From positions 1-5,776 of the forward strand of contig CANOCD010000085.1 of assembly GCA_947564495.1 (NCBI GenBank): 5,776 bases of DNA. Reading direction: 5' to 3'. How positions within the stretch are numbered: position 1 is the stretch's first letter; every line of letters begins with the position of its first letter. Origin of the DNA: an uncultured Angelakisella sp. (lineage in GTDB: Bacteria; Bacillota; Clostridia; Oscillospirales; Ruminococcaceae). The translations under genes were made by a program, and so were the position numbers. The notes under the pieces are model-generated. The model saw only the letters and a program-made list of their open reading frames with translations. It did no database searches and had not been told where the DNA came from. Shown one piece after another: positions 1-5,414 of this stretch.

Positions 1-41
1 GCCGCAGGAGCGCCCCCGCTTGCGCCCTGTACCGCCCGCCC

Positions 42-73
42 TTCCGGACAGGGCCGCAGGCCCGAATCCGGAA
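42..73. repeat. GC-rich imperfect hairpin in non-coding DNA
   Basis: TTCCGGA (42-48) pairs perfectly with TCCGGAA (67-73). Inside it, GGGCC (51-55) pairs with GGCCC (59-63) around a GCA loop, with only CA and GAA left unpaired between the two stems. That makes 12 base pairs in 32 nt. No T-run follows on either strand, so it is not a classic intrinsic terminator. It may be the 3' end of an upstream transcript or an extragenic palindrome. A competing fold exists: GCCCTGT (24-30) with ACAGGGC (48-54). Confidence 0.45.
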
Positions 74-135
74 CCCGCCAACCCGCCGTCCCCAAAAGCC
101 ACCCACCCCCCAACAAAACCATATCCCCAAAACCA
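74..135 (+). other. C-rich, G-poor tract (possible Rho loading site)
   Basis: By hand count these 62 bases hold 34 C but only 4 G and 3 T on the plus strand. Such unstructured C-rich, G-poor RNA is what Rho factor binds, so this could help terminate a plus-strand transcript entering from the left. The minus strand has several runs of three or more G and could form a G-quadruplex. No open frame here resembles a known protein. Function is inference. Confidence 0.3.
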
Positions 136-140
136 GGAAA

Positions 141-218
141 AATAATCCAAAATTTTTATCAAAATTTCCCAACAGTGTAAAATGGAAAACAGCTTTTTCC
201 CGCCCCTTCGACTATAAT
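141..218 (+). promoter_or_regulatory. AT-rich stretch with probable promoter of the transporter-racemase operon
   Basis: A perfect TATAAT lies at 213-218, about 110 bases before the transporter start. The region 17 bases upstream (around 190-195) is a poor match to TTGACA, so the promoter may be weak or activator-dependent. A second, weaker -10 candidate, TAAAAT, is at 178-183. The octamer CAAAATTT occurs twice, at 148-155 and 160-167, a 12-base period that could be a regulator site. The rest of the leader to 330 holds a small GGGG/CCCC hairpin (229-244) but no riboswitch I recognise. Confidence 0.4.
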
Positions 219-318
219 AAAAAGGAACGGGGCAGCCGATCCCCCAAAACGCCCCCTCTTATACCCGGGAAAGGGACCTGTCCTTCTGCAAAAACGACAA
301 GCCTTTTTCGCTGGTAAT

Positions 319-325
319 AAGGAGG
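319..325 (+). promoter_or_regulatory. Ribosome binding site of the NhaC-family transporter
   Basis: AAGGAGG lies 5 bases before the ATG at 331. It is a near-perfect Shine-Dalgarno sequence and fixes that start. Confidence 0.85.
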
Positions 326-330
326 AAGTT

Positions 331-1734
331 ATGAAGGATAACAAAGAAGCCGCTGTCATCCAGTTCCGTGGAGGAATGTTCGGACTGATCCTGCCCTTTA
401 TCGTCCTGTTCGCCGGGATCATCATGCTCTCCGTGGCGGGCAAGGCCATGCCCATGGCCTTCTGGGTGCCCACCCTGGCCGCCGTTCTGACGGCCCTGAT
501 CATGGCCAAGAAACCCACCCAGTGCGCCGACCTCCTGGTGGAGGGAATGTCCAACGAGATGGTGGCCATCATGCTCATGGCCTGGTTCCTGGCCGGCATC
601 GTGGCCCAGCTGATGAAGGAGTCCGGGCTGATCCAGGGCCTCATCTGGCTCTGCATCAACATCGGGCTGAAGGGGCGGTTCTTCCCCCTCATCACCTTTA
701 TCTGCGGGAGCCTCCTGTCCACCGCCACCGGCACCGCCCTGGGCACCGTCATCGCCCTGGCCCCCATCCTCTACCCGGTTGGCGTGGCCCTGGGCGCCAA
801 TCCCCCGGTGATGGCCGCCGCCATCGTCAGCGCCGCCTACTTCGGGGATAACATCGCCCCTGTCTCGGATACCACCATCGCCTCGGCCTACACCCAGGGC
901 ATCGACGTCTCCGACGTGGTGCGCTCCCGCCTGAAGTACGCCTTTGCCGCCGCCGCCATCGCCTGCGTGGGCTTTCTGATCTTCGGCCAGGGCCCCGCCG
1001 GGAGCGGCGACCTCTCCTTCGTGGGGGAGCTCTCCCCCAAGGGCCTTGTCATGCTGGCCGTCCCCGCCCTCCTCATCTTTATGATGTACCGTGGCGTTCA
1101 CCTCATCGTCGCTTTGATGAGCGCCGGGTCCCTGGGCATCCTCCTCTCCCTGGCCTGCGGCCTGCTGCCTTTCAGCCGGCTGCTGGTGGTGGATATGGAT
1201 AACTTCGTGGTCAGCGGCGTCATCGTGGAGGGCATCCAGAGCCTGGTGGACATCGCCATCTTCGCCATGCTCCTCATGGGGCTCATCAACCTCCTGGATA
1301 AGGGCGGGTTCTTCCACTGGCTCATCGAGGCCCTGTCCAAGTACACAAAGGATGACCGGTCCTCCGAGTTCGTGGTGGCCATCATCGACATCATCCTCTG
1401 CTGCCTCACCGTGGCCAACAGCGTGGTCATCGTCCTGGAGGGCCCCATCGCCAAAAAGCTGCTGGTGGAAAACCGGGGCATCTCCCCGGACCGCAGCGCC
1501 AACATCCTGGACGCCGTCTCCTGCGTGGCCATGTGCCTCATCCCCTACGGCTTCGCTCCCCTGCTGGCCTATATGTTCGCCGGCGGCTCCGGGGCCCCGG
1601 TGAACTTCTCGGTGAACCAGCTGGTCCTCTACTCCTTCCACGGCTGGGGCCTTGCCATCGTCATGTTCTTCTCCATCTTTACCGGCTGGGGCCGCACCCA
1701 CGGTGACGTTCCCTCGGCCAAAAAGGAAGGGTGA
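331..1734 (+). CDS. NhaC-family secondary transporter (Na+/H+ antiporter-like)
   Basis: This is a 467-residue polytopic inner-membrane protein with about 11-12 hydrophobic segments and no cleaved signal peptide. The family is shown by TGTALGTVIALAP at about 133-145 and by FGDNIAPVSDTTIASA at 171-186, which match the conserved NhaC motifs of the TGTSWGT and GD-(K/N)-x-(S/A)-P-x-SDTT type. The second half carries a comparable conserved segment, IPYGFAPLLA, at about 404-413. Family members exchange Na+ for H+, sometimes coupled to an organic solute: MleN exchanges malate and lactate, and other NhaC-superfamily members are assigned to methionine, tyrosine or lysine by regulon studies. The next gene, an amino-acid or hydroxy-acid racemase-like enzyme only 5 bases away, points to an organic substrate rather than simple sodium export. 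The length is normal for the family and no truncation is seen. The family call is firm; the substrate is unknown. Confidence 0.88.
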   Translation: MKDNKEAAVIQFRGGMFGLILPFIVLFAGIIMLSVAGKAMPMAFWVPTLAAVLTALIMAKKPTQCADLLVEGMSNEMVAIMLMAWFLAGIVAQLMKESGLIQGLIWLCINIGLKGRFFPLITFICGSLLSTATGTALGTVIALAPILYPVGVALGANPPVMAAAIVSAAYFGDNIAPVSDTTIASAYTQGIDVSDVVRSRLKYAFAAAAIACVGFLIFGQGPAGSGDLSFVGELSPKGLVMLAVPALLIFMMYRGVHLIVALMSAGSLGILLSLACGLLPFSRLLVVDMDNFVVSGVIVEGIQSLVDIAIFAMLLMGLINLLDKGGFFHWLIEALSKYTKDDRSSEFVVAIIDIILCCLTVANSVVIVLEGPIAKKLLVENRGISPDRSANILDAVSCVAMCLIPYGFAPLLAYMFAGGSGAPVNFSVNQLVLYSFHGWGLAIVMFFSIFTGWGRTHGDVPSAKKEG

Positions 1735-1739
1735 GGCCC

Positions 1740-2453
1740 ATGAAGATCGCCACAGGCTATCCCTTCTACGGGCAGAACGTGGGGGTCCTGGTCTTTTCCA
1801 CCGTCACCCCCCGGGTGGCGGGGGACGCCGGGAACGCCGCCTCCTTCCAGTACCCGGTGCGGTACGAGGTGGTCCAGGGGGGCTTCGCCGACCTCATCGA
1901 GGGCGGGCCCCAGATCAAGGAGAACCTTTTGGAGGCGGGCCGCCGCCTCACCGGCCTGGGCATCCGGGCCATCGTGGGGGACTGCGGCATGATGAGCCTC
2001 TACCAGGACTGCCTGGGGGCGGAGCTGGGGGTCCTCTTCGCCGGCTCCTCCCTCTGCCAGATCCCCCTGATCTGGCAGCTCACGGGCCGCCAGGGGGAGA
2101 TCGGCGTCATCACCGGCCACTCCCAGCTGCTGGGGCAGAAGCACCTGCGGGCCTCCGGCTGGACCGACGAGATCCCCCTGGTCATCCAGGGGATGGAGGA
2201 CGAGGCCCACTTCTCGGAGATCGTCATCCACGGCGGCCTTGCCCTGGATGTGGACCGGATGCGGGGGGACGTCCTCTCGGCGGGGGAGAAGCTCCGCCAA
2301 AAGGCCAAGGACCTCCGGGCGGTGATCTTTGAGTGCAGCAACCTGGCCACCTACTCGGCGGACCTCCACGAGCTGCTGGGGGTGCCGGTGTTCGACACCA
2401 TCTCCGCCGCCAACCTCCTGGCCTACGGCGCCGCCCCGCCCCGGTATCTGTGA
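1740..2453 (+). CDS. Aspartate/glutamate racemase superfamily protein
   Basis: This is a 237-residue, probably cytoplasmic protein with no signal peptide or membrane segment. It fits the two-lobed Asp/Glu racemase superfamily, in which two cysteines act as the acid/base pair. The candidates are Cys82 in GDCGMMSLYQ, after a hydrophobic strand, and Cys199 in IFECSNLATYS, spaced as in this superfamily. It is closer to the loosely annotated 'aspartate/glutamate racemase family protein' group than to MurI, whose ACNTAS motif is absent. Substrate and reaction are therefore unassigned: amino-acid racemase, hydantoin racemase-like or isomerase all remain possible. The ATG at 1740 is preferred because AAGGAAGG (1723-1730) lies 9 bases upstream. 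An in-frame GTG at 1731 would overlap the transporter stop and sit directly on that ribosome site. The close spacing implies co-transcription and probably translational coupling with the transporter. Confidence 0.8.
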   Translation: MKIATGYPFYGQNVGVLVFSTVTPRVAGDAGNAASFQYPVRYEVVQGGFADLIEGGPQIKENLLEAGRRLTGLGIRAIVGDCGMMSLYQDCLGAELGVLFAGSSLCQIPLIWQLTGRQGEIGVITGHSQLLGQKHLRASGWTDEIPLVIQGMEDEAHFSEIVIHGGLALDVDRMRGDVLSAGEKLRQKAKDLRAVIFECSNLATYSADLHELLGVPVFDTISAANLLAYGAAPPRYL

Positions 2454-2467
2454 CCCTGTCAGAATAA

Positions 2468-2512
2468 AAGAAGAAGGACCGCCCCCCGCTTTGAGGGACG
2501 GCCCTTCTTTTT
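2468..2512. terminator. Bidirectional intrinsic terminator between convergent operons
   Basis: The left arm AAGAAGGACCGCCCC (2471-2485) pairs with GGGACGGCCCTTCTT (2495-2509) around a 9-nt loop. A-rich sequence flanks the left side and CTTTTT the right, so both strands end in a T-rich tail. The hairpin lies 15-18 bases beyond both the racemase stop (2453) and the symporter stop (2531). In plus-strand RNA the stem has A.C and C.A mismatches at 2478/2502 and 2482/2498. In minus-strand RNA these same positions form U.G and G.U wobble pairs. Confidence 0.85.
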
Positions 2513-2530
2513 GCTTTGGGATCGGATCAG

Positions 2531-3892
2531 TTACTTTTCTTTTCCCGTGTACTCCTTGACCAAAGCCACGAACTTGTTGCTGAGGAGCAGCAGGGCCAGC
2601 ATATTGGGGATGACGATGAAGCCCACCGCCATATCCGCCAGGGACCAGATGGCCTCGATGGGCATGGTCACGGCGATGATGGGGGGAACGAAGAAGAACC
2701 ACTGAAGGATCTTGACGCTCTTGGCCCCGAAGAGGTACTCCACGCAGGTGCGGTACTCCACGAAGAAGCCCAGGTAGCTGGAGTAGGTGAAGAGGATGAC
2801 GGCGATGCAGAGAATCCAGGTGCCGGCGTTGCCCAGGACGCTGCGGAAGGCCGCAAAGGTGAGGACCACCCCGGTCTCGCCGCTGCTCCAGACGCCGCTG
2901 GTGAGGATGGCCAGAGCGGTGAGGGTGCAGACGATGATGGTGTCGATGAACACCTCCAGGATGCCGTACATCCCCTGGTGGGCGGGATGGTCGGTCTGGG
3001 CGGTGGCGTGAACGGTGGCGGCGGTGCCCTCACCGGCCTCGTTGGAGAAGATGCCCCGGGAAGCGCCGCGGCCGATGGCCAGGGAGACGGTGGAGCCCAC
3101 GAATCCGCCCACGGCGGGAGCGGGGGCAAAGGCGTACTGGAAGATCATCCCGAAGGCGGCGGGGATCTGTCCGGCGTTGGCCAGGATCACCACCAGGCAG
3201 CCTGCGATGTAGAGGATGCACATGGGCGGGACCACCTTGCCGCAGAAGCTGCCGATCTTCTTGACGCCGCCCCGAAGGATGACAAAGATGCTCAGGGCGA
3301 TGAGGATGATGCCGCTGACGATGAGGGGGATATGGAACACGTCCTGGGCCGAGGTGGCCAGGGTGTTGGTCTGGACGAAGCAGGCGTCGGTGACCACCAG
3401 CACAAAGAGGGCCACGGCGTAGAAACCGCCCAGGAACTTACCCACGGGGCCGCCAAGCCCCTCCTTGATGTAGTGCATGGGGCCGCCGTAGAACTCCCCG
3501 TCCTCCCCCTTCTTGCGGTAGGCGACGGAAAGGGTGACCTCGGCCATCTTGGTCATCATCCCCACCAGGGCGATGATCCACATCCAGAAGACGGCGCCGG
3601 GGCCGCCCACGGCGATGGCCGCCGCAACGCCGGCGATGTTGCCGCTGCCCACGGTGCCGGCCAGCACGGTGGAAAGGGCCTGGAAGGGATTCAGCGTCCC
3701 CTCCCCGGCGGCGGAATCGGAGACCTTGTTCTTGCCGAACAGCTCCCCCATGGTCTTTTTCCAGATGGTGCCGATCTTGGTGAACTGGAAGAATCCGGTG
3801 CGGGCGGAGAGATACAGCCCCACGCCGATCATCAGGATCATCAGGGGCGTTCCCCACAGGAACTCGGTGATGCTTACGAGCTTGTCAAACAT
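2531..3892 (-). CDS. AGCS-family sodium:amino acid (alanine/glycine) symporter
   Basis: This is a 453-residue inner-membrane carrier of the alanine/glycine:cation symporter family, which imports small neutral amino acids with Na+. The family signature TVGSGNIAGVAAAIAVGGPG begins at residue 80, followed by AVFWMW. YGGPMHYI lies at about 135-142, and SNEAGEGTAATVHATA then TDHPAHQG cover roughly 283-307. About ten or eleven hydrophobic segments follow the expected order, and the length is typical. The residues after NEAG (EGTAATV) differ from the more usual M/L-G-S-A-P form, which may mark a subgroup with another substrate. The ATG is set by AGGAGG at 3900-3905, 7 bases upstream. The gene starts 80 bases after the lyase stop on the same strand and has no strong promoter of its own, so it is probably co-transcribed with the lyase. 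Alanine, glycine or a related amino acid such as diaminopropionate are candidate substrates; the last is inference from its neighbour. Confidence 0.92.
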   Translation of the reverse strand: MFDKLVSITEFLWGTPLMILMIGVGLYLSARTGFFQFTKIGTIWKKTMGELFGKNKVSDSAAGEGTLNPFQALSTVLAGTVGSGNIAGVAAAIAVGGPGAVFWMWIIALVGMMTKMAEVTLSVAYRKKGEDGEFYGGPMHYIKEGLGGPVGKFLGGFYAVALFVLVVTDACFVQTNTLATSAQDVFHIPLIVSGIILIALSIFVILRGGVKKIGSFCGKVVPPMCILYIAGCLVVILANAGQIPAAFGMIFQYAFAPAPAVGGFVGSTVSLAIGRGASRGIFSNEAGEGTAATVHATAQTDHPAHQGMYGILEVFIDTIIVCTLTALAILTSGVWSSGETGVVLTFAAFRSVLGNAGTWILCIAVILFTYSSYLGFFVEYRTCVEYLFGAKSVKILQWFFFVPPIIAVTMPIEAIWSLADMAVGFIVIPNMLALLLLSNKFVALVKEYTGKEK

Positions 3893-3898
3893 GATGTT

Positions 3899-3905
3899 AC
3901 CTCCT
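3899..3905 (-). promoter_or_regulatory. Ribosome binding site of the AGCS symporter
   Basis: The minus strand reads AGGAGGT, with TAACATC then ATG after AGGAGG. This is an essentially perfect Shine-Dalgarno site. The 80-base gap to the lyase otherwise holds only a weak 5-bp inverted repeat (CTGAC/GTCAG, 3914-3934), not a convincing terminator. Confidence 0.85.
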
Positions 3906-3972
3906 CAACTTTGCTGACAAAACAGCGGAGTCAGGCGATTCCCTCCCCCGGCCGCTCGATTCAAAAAACAGG

Positions 3973-5175
3973 TCAGAAGCTGGGCCAGGCGCCGTCCCAA
4001 ACGATACGCCGGTAGTTCTCCCGGTCGGTGTCCCCCTCGGTGGAGATGCACAGCACCCGGGAATCCCCGTTCAGGCCGATCTGCTCCCGGAGCCAATCCA
4101 GGCTGGGGTTCTGCATCAGCTCGGCCACAAAGCCCAGGGTGACGGCGCCGCTCTCCCCGGAGATGACCCGGGGGTCCCCCGCCAGGGGGTTGCCCAGCAC
4201 CCGCATCCCCTTGGCCGCCACGTACTCGGGGCAGGAGACGTAGTGGTCGGCGTGGTCCCGGAGGATCTCCCAGCCGATGGTGCAAGGTTCGCCGCAGGCC
4301 AGCCCCGCCATGATGGTCTGCATCTCCCCGGTGACGCAGAACCGCTCCCCGGCCTTGGCGCTGCGGTAGATGCAGTCCGCCTTGTTGGGCTCCACGATGG
4401 TGATGACCGGCTCGTCGCCGTAGCGGTCCCGCAAAAAGCCGGTGATCCCCCCGGACATGGCCCCCACCCCGGCCTGGAGGAAGATGTGGGTGGGTTTTTC
4501 TGCCTGGAGCTCCGCCAGCTGTTCCGAAGCCTCCAGGGCCAGGGTGGTGTAGCCCTGCATGATCCACCGGGGGATGTCCTCGTAGCCCTCCCAGGCGGTA
4601 TCCTGGACCATGACCCAGCCATATTTTTCCGCCCCCTGGTTTGCCAGGCGGACGGCGTCGTCGTAGTTCAGCTCGGTGATGGAGGCGTCGGAGCCCAAAG
4701 CCCGGATATTCTCCAGCCGCTCCAAAGCGGAGCCCTTGGGCATATAGACCACCGACTTCTGGCCCAAGCGGTTGGCGGTCCAGGCCACCCCCCGGCCGTG
4801 GTTGCCGTCGGTGGCGGTGACGAAGGTGATGTCACCCAGCTTCTCCCGGACCTCCTTGCTGGTCATCCGCTCATAGGGCAGCTGGCTGATGTCCACCCCC
4901 AGCCGCCCGGCCAGGTAGCTGCCGATGGCGAAGCTCCCCCCCAGCACCTTAAAGGCGTTGAGGCCGAAGCGGTAGCTTTCGTCCTTGACATAGACGCCGC
5001 CCAGGCCCAGTGCCCCGGCCAGGCCGGAGAGGTCGGCAAGGGGGGTGACCGAATACTCGGGGAAGCTGGCGTGGAACGCCCGGGTCTTTTTGGCGGTCTC
5101 CACCCCGAAGGGGGTGACGTCGCTGTGCCCCTGGTGATCCACGGGGCGGGAAACGGATTTGAAGCAGCCTTCCAT
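3973..5175 (-). CDS. dpaL: Diaminopropionate ammonia-lyase (PLP-dependent)
   Basis: This cytoplasmic enzyme (EC 4.3.1.15; YgeX/DpaL in E. coli) is a fold-type II PLP protein that converts D- and L-2,3-diaminopropionate to pyruvate and two ammonia. The 400 residues match the roughly 398 of the E. coli enzyme. Visible motifs in order are YSVTPLADL (41-49); VKDESYRFGLNAFKVLGG (63-80), with Lys76 as the PLP lysine; ATDGNHGRGVAWTA (121-134), with Asp123; MVQDTAWEGY (189-198), with Asp192; the glycine-rich phosphate loop QAGVGAMSGG (234-243); and SGESGAVTLGF (339-349). From memory, these correspond to E. coli Lys77, Asp120 and Asp189, and the two Asp act on the D- and L-substrates respectively, so both activities look preserved. 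The frame stays open upstream to 5445, but the ATG at 5175 is chosen because AGGAG lies 6 bases upstream and the length fits. Threonine dehydratase is the nearest alternative, but the motif set favours DpaL. Confidence 0.93.
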   Translation of the reverse strand: MEGCFKSVSRPVDHQGHSDVTPFGVETAKKTRAFHASFPEYSVTPLADLSGLAGALGLGGVYVKDESYRFGLNAFKVLGGSFAIGSYLAGRLGVDISQLPYERMTSKEVREKLGDITFVTATDGNHGRGVAWTANRLGQKSVVYMPKGSALERLENIRALGSDASITELNYDDAVRLANQGAEKYGWVMVQDTAWEGYEDIPRWIMQGYTTLALEASEQLAELQAEKPTHIFLQAGVGAMSGGITGFLRDRYGDEPVITIVEPNKADCIYRSAKAGERFCVTGEMQTIMAGLACGEPCTIGWEILRDHADHYVSCPEYVAAKGMRVLGNPLAGDPRVISGESGAVTLGFVAELMQNPSLDWLREQIGLNGDSRVLCISTEGDTDRENYRRIVWDGAWPSF

Positions 5176-5180
5176 AATAA

Positions 5181-5188
5181 GCTCCTCT
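5181..5188 (-). promoter_or_regulatory. Ribosome binding site that fixes the dpaL start
   Basis: The minus strand reads AGAGGAGC, then TTATT, then ATG. It decides between the 5175 start and the longer open frame, whose extra N-terminus would be encoded by promoter and CRISPR-flanking DNA. Confidence 0.85.
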
Positions 5189-5201
5189 CTGGATGGGTTT
5201 G

Positions 5202-5226
5202 GACGGCGGGCGGGGTGCCCGCTGTC
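5202..5226 (-). promoter_or_regulatory. Hairpin in the dpaL 5' leader
   Basis: In minus-strand RNA, GACAGCGGGC pairs with GCCCGCCGTC around a 5-nt ACCCC loop, giving 10 positions with one A.C mismatch. It would begin only a few bases after the transcript start predicted from the promoter at 5237-5265 and ends about 13 bases before the Shine-Dalgarno sequence. No T-run follows, so it is not a terminator. A stabilising 5' hairpin or a regulator target is possible. Confidence 0.5.
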
Positions 5227-5236
5227 TCTATGGGGT

Positions 5237-5265
5237 ATTGTACCATGCGGAGAATTGATATGCAA
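5237..5265 (-). promoter_or_regulatory. Predicted sigma-A promoter of the dpaL-symporter operon
   Basis: On the minus strand, TTGCAT (5265-5260) and TACAAT (5242-5237) are separated by exactly 17 bases. TACAAT matches the -10 consensus at 5 of 6 positions and is preceded by TGG, an extended -10 element that offsets the weak -35. The predicted start is near 5230, giving a leader of about 55 nt. The -35 lies in a GATAT/ATATC inverted repeat (plus strand 5257-5271), which could be an operator, though the stretch is simply AT-rich. Confidence 0.55.
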
Positions 5266-5300
5266 TATATCGGTCATAATTTCGTAATATATTCCAAAAA

Positions 5301-5347
5301 GGGCGGGGCGGGTTTGGTGAAAAAGGCAAGAGGGGGGAGGTGGGGAC
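5301..5347 (-). other. C-rich, G-poor transcript region downstream of the CRISPR array
   Basis: Read on the minus strand, these 47 bases contain 28 C and 4 G by hand count. They follow directly after the leader-distal end of the array in its inferred direction of transcription. A Rho-dependent stop for pre-crRNA is a reasonable guess. The plus strand has several G-runs (GGGCGGGGCGGG, GGGGGG, GGGG) that could stack as a quadruplex. No intrinsic terminator is visible; the only nearby hairpin is a 5-bp AGCTG/CAGCT stem at 5351-5364. Confidence 0.3.
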
Positions 5348-5381
5348 GGCAGCTGGCCACAGCTCGGTGGGTTTTGGGTGT

Positions 5382-5414
5382 GTTTCAACCCGGGCTTTCT
5401 GCGTGGGGAGTGGC
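5382..5414 (-). repeat. Degenerate terminal CRISPR repeat
   Basis: This 33-base segment aligns without gaps to the array repeat and matches 20 of 33 positions. Of the 13 differences, 12 are transitions and one is a transversion. It lies exactly 34 bases before the next repeat, the same spacer length as elsewhere. The central palindrome is destroyed, so it should no longer fold into the processing hairpin. Confidence 0.75.

Noticed and set aside
1..180. Open reading frame 1 from the left edge to a stop at 178-180
   Set aside because: The translation is proline-rich and without any recognisable motif, and its composition shifts sharply from GC-rich to AT-rich, so a real gene end is not supported.
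245..330. Possible riboswitch or attenuator in the transporter leader
   Set aside because: Only short weak pairings (for example AAAAA/TTTTT near 283-309) are present, with no conserved riboswitch core that I recognise and no terminator-like stem.
259..1701. Long open frame (480 codons) antisense to the NhaC-family gene
   Set aside because: Its product is a low-complexity string of Gly, Asp, His and Glu, the normal mirror of GC-rich third positions in the real gene. It has no ribosome site or recognisable domain.
1731..1739. GTG start at 1731 for the racemase
   Set aside because: It would leave no gap to the Shine-Dalgarno sequence at 1723-1730, while the ATG at 1740 has a proper 9-base spacing.
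2516..4015. Open frame of 499 codons on the plus strand opposite the symporter
   Set aside because: Same artefact: Asp/Gly/His-rich shadow of a strongly recognisable AGCS gene. It also begins inside the terminator region.
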